64,000 bases of DNA from Myxococcus xanthus (GCF_013116825.1 NZ_JABFNS010000028.1:1-64000), one strand, 5' to 3'. Positions 1 through 10,555 are shown, counted from the first letter of the stretch. Notes: a model not told the origin generated them from the letters alone. Translations and numbers: made by a program.

Positions 1-925
1 GCTCCGTGGGGCGGGTGGGCGGCGTGGTGATGACGGCGCCTTCCGCGGCGATGCGCTGGCGGCGGCTCACGCCCACGGTGGCGCCGAGCATCGCGGAGAT
101 GAGGCCCAGCAGCAGTGACGCGAAGATGCCCCAGAAGACGCGGCTGGTGGGTTCCGCTGCTTGCAGCGCGCCCTGCTGGATCTGCTCACCCACCTGGCCG
201 ACCTTGCCCCGGAACGCGGTGAACTGGCCGCTCACCCGGCCCGCGATCTCCTGCGCGTCCTGCCGCGACAGGCGCGTGTTGTCCGCGATGGACGTGACGA
301 GCACCTCCTGGTCGAGGTTGCCGGTGCGCAGGGCGGTGCTGAGGACTTCGGACGTGGCGGCCTGGAGTTGGTTGGCGGTGATGGTCGGCTTGCCCTCCGC
401 CTGGAGGCGCCGGTTGATGGGCCCCAGCGCGTCATTGGCATCCAACCCGAAGGCCTGCGCGGCCTGTTCACCTCCCGAGGCAGCGCCCGCCACCACCGAG
501 CCGGTGGCCCCCACCACCGCGCCGCCCGCGCGCAGCGCGGTGCCGATGACGGACGACAGCAGCATGCCCAGCAAGGCGGTGCCCACCAGCGTCGTCAGGC
601 CCCACATCACCGCGCCGTGCAGCGCACCGCCGCCCTTGTCCAACCGGCCCGCGGAGCGCGCGGCGACGAAGCCGCCGCAGAAGAGGGCGATGAGCGGCGC
701 GATGGCGCTCCAGATGCCGGTGCCGATGCTCGCGGCCCGGACGCTGCCCGGGTTGTTGGGGTCTACCGCCGACAGCCCGAGCGCCAGTCCGAGCGAGTTC
801 AGCAGAAGCCACAGGGCCAGGGCGACGAAGGCGCCTCCGAAGATGGCGCCCCAGCTCAGCTTGTAGGGGTTGCCCGCCACGGCGGGGATGACGCCGGGCG
901 CTTGGTTCTCGACGATGGCTGCCAT
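1..925 (-). CDS. Four-helix membrane protein, 3' end cut off by the window
   Basis: The reading frame opens at ATG 925 and is still open at base 1, giving at least 308 residues. A purine-rich ribosome site (AGGAGGGG) lies just upstream. The protein starts MAAIVENQAPGVIP and has about four hydrophobic segments: near residues 20-50, 65-95, 100-130, and a last one close to the window edge. They are rich in GxxxG-like small residues. A soluble stretch between helices 3 and 4 (residues about 130-250) is Ala/Gln/Asp-rich and probably helical. I do not recognise a catalytic motif. It lies downstream of gluQ on the same strand, 141 bases away, so it probably has its own promoter. The call as a gene is firm; the function is unknown. 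Confidence 0.8.
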   Translation of the reverse strand, partial: MAAIVENQAPGVIPAVAGNPYKLSWGAIFGGAFVALALWLLLNSLGLALGLSAVDPNNPGSVRAASIGTGIWSAIAPLIALFCGGFVAARSAGRLDKGGGALHGAVMWGLTTLVGTALLGMLLSSVIGTALRAGGAVVGATGSVVAGAASGGEQAAQAFGLDANDALGPINRRLQAEGKPTITANQLQAATSEVLSTALRTGNLDQEVLVTSIADNTRLSRQDAQEIAGRVSGQFTAFRGKVGQVGEQIQQGALQAAEPTSRVFWGIFASLLLGLISAMLGATVGVSRRQRIAAEGAVITTPPTRPTE

Positions 926-949
926 GGTGCTGCCCCTCCTGATGCCTGG

Positions 950-977
950 GAGCGCCTCGAGCGGAAAGAAGGCGCTC
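950..977 (-). other. Hairpin between gluQ and the membrane protein gene
   Basis: GAGCGCCT (950-957) pairs perfectly with AGGCGCTC (970-977) across a 12-base loop. It lies after the gluQ stop on the gluQ strand. There is no T-run, so it could be a weak terminator, an RNA-processing end or chance in GC-rich DNA. Confidence 0.3.
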
Positions 978-1066
978 GTGTTCACGGGAAACATGGCCAT
1001 GGGGCAGCGGAGGCACGATTCCGCCGCGCCCGGATGGCTCGCCGTGGAGGAGGGCGGAGCCCGGGC

Positions 1067-2014
1067 TCACCCCAGGCCGAGTGCTTCCCGGAGCGCGGCC
1101 TCGCCCGCGACGACGGGCGCGCGCGGCAGTCTTTCGGCACGGAAGCTGTGCACCAGCTCGGCGAGCGTCAGGGGGCCGCCGTCTCCCCAGCCACTCCATG
1201 AGGCGAGCAGGCCCAGCACCCGCTCGGGCGCCACGCCACGCTCACGCAGCTCCGCGAGCGCGAAGGCACCCTCGCGCTTGGCGAGGCGCTTGCCGTCTTC
1301 GCCCAGCACCAGCGGGACGTGGAGGAACTCGGGCGCGCGCAAGTCCAGCGACGTGTAGAGCTGGAGCTGCCGGGGCGTGGAGGAGAGCAGGTCGTCCCCG
1401 CGCAGCACGTGGGTGATGTCCGTGGCCGCGTCGTCCACCACCACCGCGAGCTGGTAGCTGGCCACGCCGTCGTTGCGCCGCACGACGAAGTCGCCCACCA
1501 CCGCGTCCACGTCTTGCGAGTACGGGCCCTGCAAGCCGTCCACGAAGCGGACCTCGCCAGGGCCCGCGCGGAAGCGGTACGCGGGCGCGCGCGTGCGGGC
1601 GCGCTCGGAAATCTGTTCGCGGGTGAGGTGCGCGCAGGTGCCCGGGTAGCGGGGGCCTTCGTCGGAGAGGCCGTGAGGCGCGCTGGCGGCCCGTGCAATC
1701 TCCGCGCGTGTGCAGAAGCAGGGATACACGCGCCCTGCTTGCTCCAACCGGGCCTGGGCGTCGCGGTAGAGGCCGTCTCGCTGGCTCTGGAAGACGGGCT
1801 GCTCGTCCCAGTCCAGCCCCAGCCATTCCATGTCGCGCAGCAGGTCGTCGACGTACTGCGGCTTGCAGCGCGCGCGGTCCAGGTCCTCGATGCGCAGCAG
1901 GAAGCGGCCATGGGCCGCCCTCGCCTGGAGCCAGCCGAGCAGCGCGCTGCGGATGTTTCCCAGGTGCATGCGCCCGGTGGGGCTGGGAGCGAAGCGGCCT
2001 CGGACCTGGCTCAT
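1067..2014 (-). CDS. gluQ: Glutamyl-Q tRNA(Asp) synthetase
   Basis: A 315-residue class I synthetase core that lacks the anticodon-binding half of GltX. GluQ enzymes activate glutamate and attach it to queuosine at position 34 of tRNA(Asp). The HIGH-type signature is FAPSPTGRMHLGN (about residues 8-20). The zinc ligands of the GluQ/YadB family are present in order as C99, C101, Y123 and C127. The KMSKS-type loop is KRLAK (residues 242-246). The length is close to the usual roughly 300. The longer frame upstream to 2086 is Pro/Arg-rich and unlike the family, so the ATG at 2014 directly before SQVRGRFAPSPTG is chosen. It is divergent from the phosphoesterase gene at 2185 across 170 bases that would hold both promoters. 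Confidence 0.93.
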   Translation of the reverse strand: MSQVRGRFAPSPTGRMHLGNIRSALLGWLQARAAHGRFLLRIEDLDRARCKPQYVDDLLRDMEWLGLDWDEQPVFQSQRDGLYRDAQARLEQAGRVYPCFCTRAEIARAASAPHGLSDEGPRYPGTCAHLTREQISERARTRAPAYRFRAGPGEVRFVDGLQGPYSQDVDAVVGDFVVRRNDGVASYQLAVVVDDAATDITHVLRGDDLLSSTPRQLQLYTSLDLRAPEFLHVPLVLGEDGKRLAKREGAFALAELRERGVAPERVLGLLASWSGWGDGGPLTLAELVHSFRAERLPRAPVVAGEAALREALGLG

Positions 2015-2184
2015 GGGCGCCCCCGAGGTCCGTGGGGAAGGAGGGCGTGCGGGCACGCGGAGCGAATCATCGTCGCGGGGGACCATAACCGACGCGGGGG
2101 GCCCGCCGCAGTGCCCGTGGCCTGCTTCGTCGACGCCCCCGGGGGTGGGTGCTACGTTCTCCGTGATTGGCGGAAGACCCCTCG

Positions 2185-3039
2185 ATGCGCATCGCCCACT
2201 GCTCCGACGTCCACATCACCGAGGACTACTTCGCGCTTCCGCTGCACCGGTTGGGCTGGCGACGTTGGATGGCCCTGGCGGAGCTCACCGTGGGAGGCCG
2301 CGCCCGGCGGTACGCGCGTGCGCCCCAGGCGCTGGCCGCCATTGCCCGGGACGCGCAGGCCGCGCAGGTGGACCACTTCATCCTCTCCGGCGACCTGACG
2401 GCGTACGCGCTGGACGGTGAGTTCAGCGGCGCCCGCCAGTCCCTGGGCGCGCTGGCGGAGGACCCCCGCCGCTGCACCGTCATCCCCGGGAACCACGACG
2501 TCTTCACGCCCGGGAGCCACCGCAGCGGGCGCTTCGCGAAGTACTTCGGCCACCTGCTGGAGAGCGACCTGCCGGAGTACCGCCGTGAGGGCGCCTTTCC
2601 CTTCGTCCGGCTGCTGGGCACCGAGGCTGCGGTGGTGGGGCTGCTGTCCGCCCGTGTGCCGCGCACGCCGGGTCTGTCCTACGGCGTCATCGGCGCGGCC
2701 CAGCTCGGAGGCCTGGCCGCGCTGCTGAAGGACGCCCGGTTGGAGGGTCGCGCCATCCTGGTGGTGGTGCACCACGCGCCGCTCAATCCCCATGGGCGAC
2801 CGGACCGCTGGCACCATGGCCTCCGGGACGCGGACGCCTTGCTGAAGCTGCTGCCGGGCCCGCGCTACGCGGTGTTGCATGGCCACATCCACCGGCGCTA
2901 CCACCACCCCGCTACCGCCGACCGGCCCCATGTCTTCGGCGCGGGCTCCTCCACCGAATCCGGACACGAGGGGTACTGGCTCATCGACGTGGCGGACGGA
3001 CAGGTGTCCGGCGGCCAGCAACAGACGCCCGCCCTGTGA
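2185..3039 (+). CDS. Calcineurin-like metallophosphoesterase
   Basis: A 284-residue cytoplasmic phosphoesterase with the full two-metal motif set: SDVH (D8, H10), LSGD (D70), PGNHD (N103, H104), VVHHAP (about 190) and LHGHIH (about 230). The order and spacing match the class III cyclic-nucleotide phosphodiesterase/Icc-like group, but the substrate cannot be told from sequence. The ATG at 2185 is chosen because the N-terminal beta strand MRIAHCSDVH begins there; a TTG 18 bases upstream adds only six unlikely residues. A GAF/adenylate-cyclase gene follows 34 bases later on the same strand. A cAMP-making and a possible cyclic-nucleotide-cleaving enzyme may therefore be co-transcribed. That link is inference. 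Confidence 0.85.
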   Translation: MRIAHCSDVHITEDYFALPLHRLGWRRWMALAELTVGGRARRYARAPQALAAIARDAQAAQVDHFILSGDLTAYALDGEFSGARQSLGALAEDPRRCTVIPGNHDVFTPGSHRSGRFAKYFGHLLESDLPEYRREGAFPFVRLLGTEAAVVGLLSARVPRTPGLSYGVIGAAQLGGLAALLKDARLEGRAILVVVHHAPLNPHGRPDRWHHGLRDADALLKLLPGPRYAVLHGHIHRRYHHPATADRPHVFGAGSSTESGHEGYWLIDVADGQVSGGQQQTPAL

Positions 3040-3073
3040 CAGCTCCGCCCGGGCGGCGATAGAAGGGCAGCCG

Positions 3074-4669
3074 ATGACCGACATCACCCTGGAGGAGTAC
3101 AAGGCGCTGCGCACCCTCCAGCGCGCGGTGGATGACGCCTTGGAGGAGAGCCTGCGCGGGCGTGAGACGCTGACGCAGACCTTCAAGCGCTGCTTCCCGT
3201 TGGTGCTTTCGCTCACCGGCGCCAAGGCCGTGGCCATCACCACGCGCGACGAGGAGCTGGTGGAGCAGACGTGGAACGAGGGGGACTGGAGCGACCGTCA
3301 CCCCGGCGCGCTGCTGGAAGGTGCCGTGGGCGTGCGCCGGTTGGGGGCGGACACCCTGGTCAGCCAGCCCCTGGACGTGGCGGGAACGCGCGTGGGCGTG
3401 TTCGGCCTGCTCTTCGCGGACGACGCCACCGCGCCGGACTCCTCCGCGCGCCTGTTGCGCGTGCTGGACACCGTGGCGGAGCAGCTCGACACGGTGTTGT
3501 GCCTGGTGCACACCGCGTCGGAGAAGCACCAGCTCATCCTCCAGTGCAACAACCATCTGGCCAACCCCGTCTTTGAAGCGGGCATGGACCTGGCCGTGCT
3601 GACGCTGGCGCAGCGCGTGCGCCTGCCAGGCTTCCTGCTGCTGTACCGGGACGCGGTGCAGCCGCACGTGCTGCACTACCGCACCTATCGTAACGGGCAC
3701 CTGGAGTTCGAAAGCGGCGAGCAGCCCCAGGCGGGGTTGGAGGCGGCCATCCGCCAGCACGGCCCCCGGCTGCTCCTGAGCGAGGAGTCCACGCTGCGGC
3801 GGCTCTTCTCCGGCCGCACCACCGAGGCCGTGCTCATCTCCGGCGCCGCCGCGCAGGGCCCGCTGGGGAAGATTGTCGTGTGGAACGACAGCGGCTTCTC
3901 CTCCTACGCCATGGACCTCATCCGGGTGCTGGCGTCCACGCTGAGTCAGCGGCTCCAGGACTACAACCGCGAGCGCATCCACCTGTCGCAGTTCTTCCCC
4001 AACGCCATCATCGACGCGTTGTTGCACGACCCCGCCTATGCCCAGTACCTGCGGGCGCAGGACCAGGAGGTGGGCATCCTCTTCGCGGACATCAACGGCT
4101 TCACCCGCATCTGCGAGCAGGGCTTCGACAGCCCGCGCAACATCGGCCGCTTCGTGGACGAGTGGAGCCAGCGCGCCGTGGGCTGCATCTGGGAGCACGG
4201 CGGCGTGTTCGACAAGATGGTCGGTGACTGTGTCATCGGCCTCTTCGGGCCGCCCTTCTTCAAGGGCACGCCGCGCGAGCGCGCGCAGGCGGCGGTGCGG
4301 GCCGCGTGTGACATCCAGGCCTTCACCGCGTCGCTGGGCGCGCACGAGGACGTGGCGGCGCTGTGTGGGCGCGTGAAGCTGCCGGGCCTGGGGGTGGCGG
4401 TGGGCGTCAACCTGGCGCACGCCAACTGCGGCCTCTTCGGGCCCAACCGTCAGTACACGGCCTTCTCCAGCGGCATGAACCAGGCGGCCCGCCTCCAGTC
4501 ACTGGCGGGTTTCCGGGAGACGCTGGTGATGGACCGGGTGCATGACGCGCTGGTGGGCTCGGATGAGCCCTTCTTCCAGGGCCTGCGCTTCGGGCCCCTG
4601 ACGGAGACACCCGTGAAGAACGTGGCGCAGCCGCTGCGCCACTACCGGCTGGAGCCGCTCACGCCTTGA
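3074..4669 (+). CDS. GAF-domain adenylate/guanylate cyclase (class III)
   Basis: A 531-residue soluble protein. Residues about 20-320 look like one or two GAF-type sensor domains. Residues about 331-500 are a class III nucleotide cyclase domain. The two metal-binding aspartates are visible in FADINGFT (about 335) and FDKMVGD (about 382), and the latter also carries the adenine-selecting lysine. The transition-state Asn/Arg are in GMNQAARL (about 465). The second base-selecting position, usually Asp or Thr before the VN, reads Ser-Ser-Gly. ATP is therefore likely but not certain as substrate. There is no membrane segment. It probably shares a transcript with the phosphoesterase just upstream, and its 3' end overlaps the convergent gene by 11 bases. 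Confidence 0.85.
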   Translation: MTDITLEEYKALRTLQRAVDDALEESLRGRETLTQTFKRCFPLVLSLTGAKAVAITTRDEELVEQTWNEGDWSDRHPGALLEGAVGVRRLGADTLVSQPLDVAGTRVGVFGLLFADDATAPDSSARLLRVLDTVAEQLDTVLCLVHTASEKHQLILQCNNHLANPVFEAGMDLAVLTLAQRVRLPGFLLLYRDAVQPHVLHYRTYRNGHLEFESGEQPQAGLEAAIRQHGPRLLLSEESTLRRLFSGRTTEAVLISGAAAQGPLGKIVVWNDSGFSSYAMDLIRVLASTLSQRLQDYNRERIHLSQFFPNAIIDALLHDPAYAQYLRAQDQEVGILFADINGFTRICEQGFDSPRNIGRFVDEWSQRAVGCIWEHGGVFDKMVGDCVIGLFGPPFFKGTPRERAQAAVRAACDIQAFTASLGAHEDVAALCGRVKLPGLGVAVGVNLAHANCGLFGPNRQYTAFSSGMNQAARLQSLAGFRETLVMDRVHDALVGSDEPFFQGLRFGPLTETPVKNVAQPLRHYRLEPLTP

Positions 4670-5042
4670 GGTGAGGGCCCGCGTAGCGCCGCGAGAAGTG
4701 AATCCACCGGCGCTCGTCCACCTCCACCTGCCATTCGGAGTTGGGCGTCAGTGGCAGCCGCTGCTTGAGGAAGCTCTCCAGATGGTCCGCCGCCTTCACC
4801 GGCGTGAGGCCCGGTGCACGGAAGGCGATGTGCAGGAAAACATCCAGCGTGGCCGCCACGTCCACGGACGCGCAGATGCGCAGCGACCCCACGCGGCGCT
4901 GATAGAGCGTGTTCTGCCCGGGCCATGCTGCCGGGTCCATGCCTGTTCGTGGCAGTGACAGCCAGTTGTACGGCTCGAGAACGAAGTCGAGCAGCTCACT
5001 GCTCGCCTCATCCACCGTTGCGTGCTCCTGGATGGAAAGCAT
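4659..5042 (-). CDS. Conserved hypothetical protein, 127 aa
   Basis: The frame begins with MLSIQEHATVDEASSELLD at ATG 5042, preceded by a clear ribosome site (GGGGAGGT, about 9 bases away). The longer frame to 5150 lacks one and is Arg/Gly-rich. The product is a small soluble alpha/beta-looking protein with no signal peptide, membrane segment or motif that I know. It is convergent with the cyclase gene and their last 11 bases overlap, so antisense effects on the two mRNA ends are possible. Function unknown. Confidence 0.65.
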   Translation of the reverse strand: MLSIQEHATVDEASSELLDFVLEPYNWLSLPRTGMDPAAWPGQNTLYQRRVGSLRICASVDVAATLDVFLHIAFRAPGLTPVKAADHLESFLKQRLPLTPNSEWQVEVDERRWIHFSRRYAGPHLKA

Positions 5043-5348
5043 CGCCCACCTCCCCGGGGAAGCCGATGGAAAGAATGTGCCCATGGCCGTGTCGCGTGCA
5101 AGGGGCACCACCCGCAATCGACATGGGCGTCCGCCACCGACACGGCGCACCGCTCGGGGTGTAACTCAGGACCCTGACGGATGGACCTTCGCGTCATGGC
5201 GCGTGCGCTTCGCGCGAAGGGCCCGCGATGTGGCGGGCATGCGAGCATGAGCTCTCCTCGCGCGGCGCTCGGACGCTTCGACGTTCGAGACAGTGCGCTC
5301 GTACCCGGGGCCTGGGCGGACAGCAGGCTTGGGGCCTTCAGGAATGCG
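5043..5348. other. Intergenic region without a recognised gene
   Basis: About 306 bases lie between the rlmN stop and the start of the 127-residue gene, both on the minus strand. It must hold the promoter of the latter gene. I see no convincing coding frame with a ribosome site, no tRNA-like fold and no clear terminator. Confidence 0.5.
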
Positions 5349-6428
<1,080 letters not shown>

Positions 6429-6569
6429 GACCAGGCCCCGAGATAACACACCGAGCGCGGGCGTACCTACCCGTGCCCGGTGCCATTCGTGGACATTGAC
6501 CCTGCCCCGCAGGGCGGTCTGGCAGGCGCCGGGTGGCCGGGCAGGCGGCCATGCCTACCTTGAGCCTTC

Positions 6570-8060
6570 ATGGGGATGGCCATCCATCAGGAGGAATTCC
6601 GTCCGGAGGACCACGAGCGCTTCTCCCGGCGGCTGGCGGAGAGCCTGGAGGCGCTGCGGGCACTCCTGGCGCGTCCGGGGTTCGGCGTGGGCGCGCCGAC
6701 CGTGGGCGCGGAGCTGGAGCTGTACCTCGTGGATCGCCTGGGCTTCCCACTGCCGGTGAACCGCGCGGTGCTGGCGCGCGCGGAAGACCCCCGCGTGACG
6801 CTGGAGCTGGATGCCTTCAACCTGGAGGTGAACCTGCGTCCGTGCCCGCTGGCCGGCAGGTCCTTCAGTGCGCTGCGCCAGGAGGTGGAGAGCGCGGTGG
6901 CCGCGGTGCGCCGGGCCGCGTCCACGCTGGGCGCGCGCGTGGCCGTCATCGGCATCCTCCCCACCTTGCGCGAGGCGGATCTGGGCAGTGGCGCGCTCAC
7001 GAGCGAGCCGCGCTACCGCGCCATGTCCACCGCCATCCGTCAGCGCCGGTCCGCGCCGTTCCATGTGTCGATTCGGGGCGAGGAGGAGGCGCTGTCGCTC
7101 ACCTGGAAGGACGTGACGCTGGAGGGCGCGAACACGTCGCTCCAGTACCACCTGCGCGTGGCGCCGGGTGACTTCGCGCGCATGTACAACGCGGCGCAGC
7201 TCGCCACGGCGCCGGTGCTGGCGGCGGCGGGCAACTCGCCGCTCTTCCTGGGACGGAAGCTGTGGGACGAGACGCGCGTGGCCCTGTTCCGGCAAGCGGT
7301 GGACGACCGGGGCGAGCCCGGAGAAGGCGGCTTTCAGCCCCACGCGCGCGTGTCGTTCGGTCATGGCTGGGTGCGCGAGGGCGCCTACGAATTGTTCGCC
7401 GAAGCGGTGGCGCTGCATCCGCCGCTGTTGCCGGTGTCGGGCGACGAGCCCCTCCGCGAGCGCGTGGCGGCGGGGGAGGTGCCGGACCTGGAAGAGCTGC
7501 GCCTGCACCAGAGCACGGTGTGGAGCTGGAACCGCGCCATCTACGACCCGAAGGCGGGAGGCCACCTGCGCATCGAGTTCCGCGCCCTGCCCGCCGGGCC
7601 CACGTTGGTGGACATGATGGCCAACGGCGCCTTCCTGCTGGGCCTCACGCTGGCGCTGGCCGAGCGCGTGGATGCGCTGCTGCCCGCGCTGCCCTTCGTC
7701 CACGCGTACGGAAACTTCATCCGCGCCGCGCGGCAGGGCCTGGACGCGGAGCTGCTGTGGCCCTCCTCCACGGCGCCCAGTCCGCGGCCGATGGCGGCGA
7801 CGGAGCTGGTCAAGCGACTGCTCCCCGATGCCCGGGAGGGGCTGGTTCGCGCGGGCGTGGACGCGGAGGAGGCGGACACGCTGCTGGGCATCATCGAACA
7901 GCGCGTCGTGCTGCGACGGACGGGCGCGACATGGCAGCGGCGGATGCTGGCGCGGCTGGAGTCACAGATGCCTCGGCAGGACGCCCTGGCGGCGATGCTG
8001 GAGCGCTACCTCCAGCGCTCCGAATCCGGAGCGCCTGTCCATACATGGCCGGTCGAGTAG
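6570..8060 (+). CDS. Glutamate-cysteine ligase family protein (GCS2 type)
   Basis: A 496-residue soluble enzyme of the carboxylate-amine ligase/GCS2 superfamily. Supporting segments are TVGAELELYLVD near residue 50 (glutamate/ATP-site acidic residues), LELDAFNLEVNLRP near 85, and LRIEFRALPAGPTLVDMMAN near 335, which is the conserved ExxRALP-like region. Family members join an amino acid to the gamma-carboxyl of glutamate with ATP, as in glutathione or ergothioneine synthesis. No gshB or egt gene is nearby, so the exact substrate is open. ATG 6570 is used; an in-frame ATG at 6576 is equally possible, and no strong ribosome site separates them. It stands alone between rlmN and a lipoprotein gene. 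Confidence 0.75.
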   Translation: MGMAIHQEEFRPEDHERFSRRLAESLEALRALLARPGFGVGAPTVGAELELYLVDRLGFPLPVNRAVLARAEDPRVTLELDAFNLEVNLRPCPLAGRSFSALRQEVESAVAAVRRAASTLGARVAVIGILPTLREADLGSGALTSEPRYRAMSTAIRQRRSAPFHVSIRGEEEALSLTWKDVTLEGANTSLQYHLRVAPGDFARMYNAAQLATAPVLAAAGNSPLFLGRKLWDETRVALFRQAVDDRGEPGEGGFQPHARVSFGHGWVREGAYELFAEAVALHPPLLPVSGDEPLRERVAAGEVPDLEELRLHQSTVWSWNRAIYDPKAGGHLRIEFRALPAGPTLVDMMANGAFLLGLTLALAERVDALLPALPFVHAYGNFIRAARQGLDAELLWPSSTAPSPRPMAATELVKRLLPDAREGLVRAGVDAEEADTLLGIIEQRVVLRRTGATWQRRMLARLESQMPRQDALAAMLERYLQRSESGAPVHTWPVE

Positions 8061-8155
8061 CCTGCCGCCTGAGGTGTGCGGTAAAGCGCGACGCGCCGTG
8101 AATATCCCGCCGCCACGTCCGTCACCGGACGCACGCGACTTGCGCTTTCGTGACC

Positions 8156-9574
8156 ATGGTCCGGCTCCTCCTCGTCTCCTTGTTGGTTCTGTGTGCCTGT
8201 TCCACCCTGCGCGGCCGCGCGGACTCCTTGGCCCAAAAGGGCATGTTCGTGGAGGCCGCGGCCATCTACGACGACCTCATCCGGCAGAGCCCCTATGACC
8301 AGGAGCTCCTCCAGGCGCGCGAGGGCCTGCGCTCGCGCGCGCTGGCGCAGTTGCTGAGCAACGCGCGGGAGGCGCGCCTGGAAGGGGATGACGAAGAGGC
8401 GGAGGCGTGGCTCCTGCGCTTCCTGAACCACCGGACGGCATGGAACGCGAAGCTGAGTGGCGGCTTGGAGAGCTCCCTGCGCGAGGAGGTGGATGGCACC
8501 CGCCGTCATCTCCAGCGGCTCGTCGGCAACCCCGCGCGCCAGGGACACGCGCTCACGGCGGAGCAGACATTGCGGCGCAAGCAGCCGTTGCTGGCGCACC
8601 GCGAGCTGGCCCTCATCTCTCGCGACATGGAGTGGCTGGTGCTCCAGAGTGGCAAGACGTCCTGCCAGCGGCTGCGGGACACCAGCACGGATGACAGCCC
8701 GCACTGGCGCGAGCTGGTGTTCCGCTACTGCGGCCACTGGCGGGAGTACGCGCCGCGCCCCGCGACGGCGCCCGAGCTGTTCGGCCCGCCTTCCTGGACG
8801 GGCACCGTGGAGGGACTGGACGAGGCACAGCAGGCGCAGTTGGAGGCCCGGCTCACCCAGGCTTTCGAGTCCTCGCCCTGGTTCGCGCCGGGAGGCTCGA
8901 CGCGGCCGGAGTTCAGCCTGGAGGGGCGCTTCGTCACCCAGCGCGACAGTCACTCCGTGGAGCTGACCGCGCCGTGGAAGGAGAGCGTGCCGTACACGGA
9001 CCACGAGGACCGAACGGAGACCATCGAGGAGCCCTACGAGGCGGAGGAGGAGTACACCGACAAGAACGGCAAGACGAAGACGCGCAAGGTGACGAAGTAC
9101 ACCAGGCACACGCACACCTACTCCGTGCCCGTCACGCGGTACCGCGACGTCCCCAGGTCCTTCGAGTACCACGCGCTGCGGCTGTCGCAGGCGCACCACG
9201 TCACGGTGGCTTCGTCCGTGGTGTTGGACGCCCGGCGCGGGCCCTTCACCGTGACGTTGCAGGACCAGCTCTCCGAGTCCGGCCTCGAGCACGACGTCAC
9301 CTTCACGGAAGGCAACGTGCGGCCCCAGCGTCCGAGCTTCACCCTGGCCGAGGTCTGGCTCGAGGCGAAGGTGGAGGCCCTGCGCGTGGCCTTCTCCCGG
9401 CAGCTCACCGAGCACTGGCGTGAGTCCTACTGTTCCACGCCTTCGCTCACCTTGGACGAAGCCGCGCGGTGCGCGCGCGCCGGCATCGCCGTCCCCATTC
9501 AGGCGTCCCGGGTCCTCTCAGACATCCTTGGCGCGGACGCGACCCAGGTTCCCGCACTCTTCGCGTCACCGTGA
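8156..9574 (+). CDS. Lipoprotein with N-terminal helical repeat region
   Basis: A 472-residue predicted lipoprotein. The leader MVRLLLVSLLVLCACST carries two closely spaced cysteines that can serve as a lipobox. Residues 20-140 are helical and look TPR-like (AEAxAIYDDLI). A very charged segment near residues 280-325 is rich in Glu, Tyr, Lys and Thr and ends in an HTHTYSVPVTRYRDVP-type strand, followed by a beta-rich C-terminal domain. GTG 8150 also lies in frame, two codons upstream. I do not know the family. The protein is likely on the periplasmic face of the outer membrane. A similar charged insert may mark a peptide- or polymer-binding strand, but that is a guess. Confidence 0.7.
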   Translation: MVRLLLVSLLVLCACSTLRGRADSLAQKGMFVEAAAIYDDLIRQSPYDQELLQAREGLRSRALAQLLSNAREARLEGDDEEAEAWLLRFLNHRTAWNAKLSGGLESSLREEVDGTRRHLQRLVGNPARQGHALTAEQTLRRKQPLLAHRELALISRDMEWLVLQSGKTSCQRLRDTSTDDSPHWRELVFRYCGHWREYAPRPATAPELFGPPSWTGTVEGLDEAQQAQLEARLTQAFESSPWFAPGGSTRPEFSLEGRFVTQRDSHSVELTAPWKESVPYTDHEDRTETIEEPYEAEEEYTDKNGKTKTRKVTKYTRHTHTYSVPVTRYRDVPRSFEYHALRLSQAHHVTVASSVVLDARRGPFTVTLQDQLSESGLEHDVTFTEGNVRPQRPSFTLAEVWLEAKVEALRVAFSRQLTEHWRESYCSTPSLTLDEAARCARAGIAVPIQASRVLSDILGADATQVPALFASP

Positions 9575-9723
9575 CGCGGTGTGGGGCGGTGTCGCGTCCA
9601 GTCGGCGGGTAGCATTTATGACGGTCCGGGTTGTTATGGTGTTCTGACCTGGAATACCCGTGAGCGCGGACTGTAAAACCTGTCAACCCCGCGCTGGTAG
9701 GTGGATTCCACCCAGAGGACCGT

Positions 9724-10539
9724 ATGCATCCGACTGACGTCCGCTGCCGTAGTCCCCGTAGGAACCTTGCGATGTGGATGGCCTCTTCGCTGCTGCTCGC
9801 CGCGTGCGGTGGGGCGGAGGCGGAGGCGCTCGCGGACGCCGAGTCCCCTGGCGTGGCGTCCCAGTCGTTGGTGGAGCCGTCGACCGAGTCCGCCGACCGG
9901 CGCATCATCGTGTACCAGACGACCTCGCTTCAGCTCATTCGCATGGACCACCAGGGCGATTCGCACCTGGTGGCGGAGCGCACCGGTGCGCCCGAGGTGT
10001 CCCTGGATGGCAGCCGCGTGGCGTATGCGAAGCTGCCGGATGGATACCGCGAGGGCGACGTGGTGCGGAGCTCGGAGCTGTACGTGCTCAACGCGAACTC
10101 GGGCAAGTCGGTCCGGGTGACTCAGGGCTTCGATGACAGCGAGCCCGTGTGGACGCCGGATGGGCGCAACGTGCTGTTCCAGTCCACGCGGCGCTCGGGC
10201 GTGCCCTCGCTGTGGCTCGTGAAGGAGAACGGCAAGGACCTGAGGCAGCTGACGAACGTGGGCACCTCGCAGTTCAGCTCGGCCTACATCCCCAACCCCG
10301 CGCTGGGCGGCACCGTGGAGTGGGATGCGGACCGGCGCATCATCGTCTACACGACGACCAGCCTGCGGCCGGGCGAGGACGGCGAGGTGCGCGTCATCAC
10401 CTTCGACAGGAACTACGACGTCGCCACGGCCTACAGCCTGGGCACGGGCTTCGGGCCGGTCTGGACGGAGCGCGGCACCGTCGTCTTCTCGCGCAACGAG
10501 GGTGGCCAGGTCATCAGCGTCGAAGTGCGCGTGAAGTAG
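9724..10539 (+). CDS. TolB-like beta-propeller lipoprotein
   Basis: A 271-residue lipoprotein. The leader ends LLLAACGG (lipobox Cys about residue 28), after a basic N-terminal stretch. The mature part is made of TolB/PD40-type propeller blades: SLDGSRVAYAKLPDG, PVWTPDGRNVLFQS, and PVWTERGTVVFSRN. A strand reading ADRRIIVY appears twice (about residues 58 and 201), which suggests internal duplication. Such propellers usually mediate protein contacts in the periplasm. ATG 9724 has AGAGGA six bases upstream. It is followed by a strong hairpin terminator. Confidence 0.75.
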   Translation: MHPTDVRCRSPRRNLAMWMASSLLLAACGGAEAEALADAESPGVASQSLVEPSTESADRRIIVYQTTSLQLIRMDHQGDSHLVAERTGAPEVSLDGSRVAYAKLPDGYREGDVVRSSELYVLNANSGKSVRVTQGFDDSEPVWTPDGRNVLFQSTRRSGVPSLWLVKENGKDLRQLTNVGTSQFSSAYIPNPALGGTVEWDADRRIIVYTTTSLRPGEDGEVRVITFDRNYDVATAYSLGTGFGPVWTERGTVVFSRNEGGQVISVEVRVK

Positions 10540-10555
10540 GTCGTCACCCGCAGTC

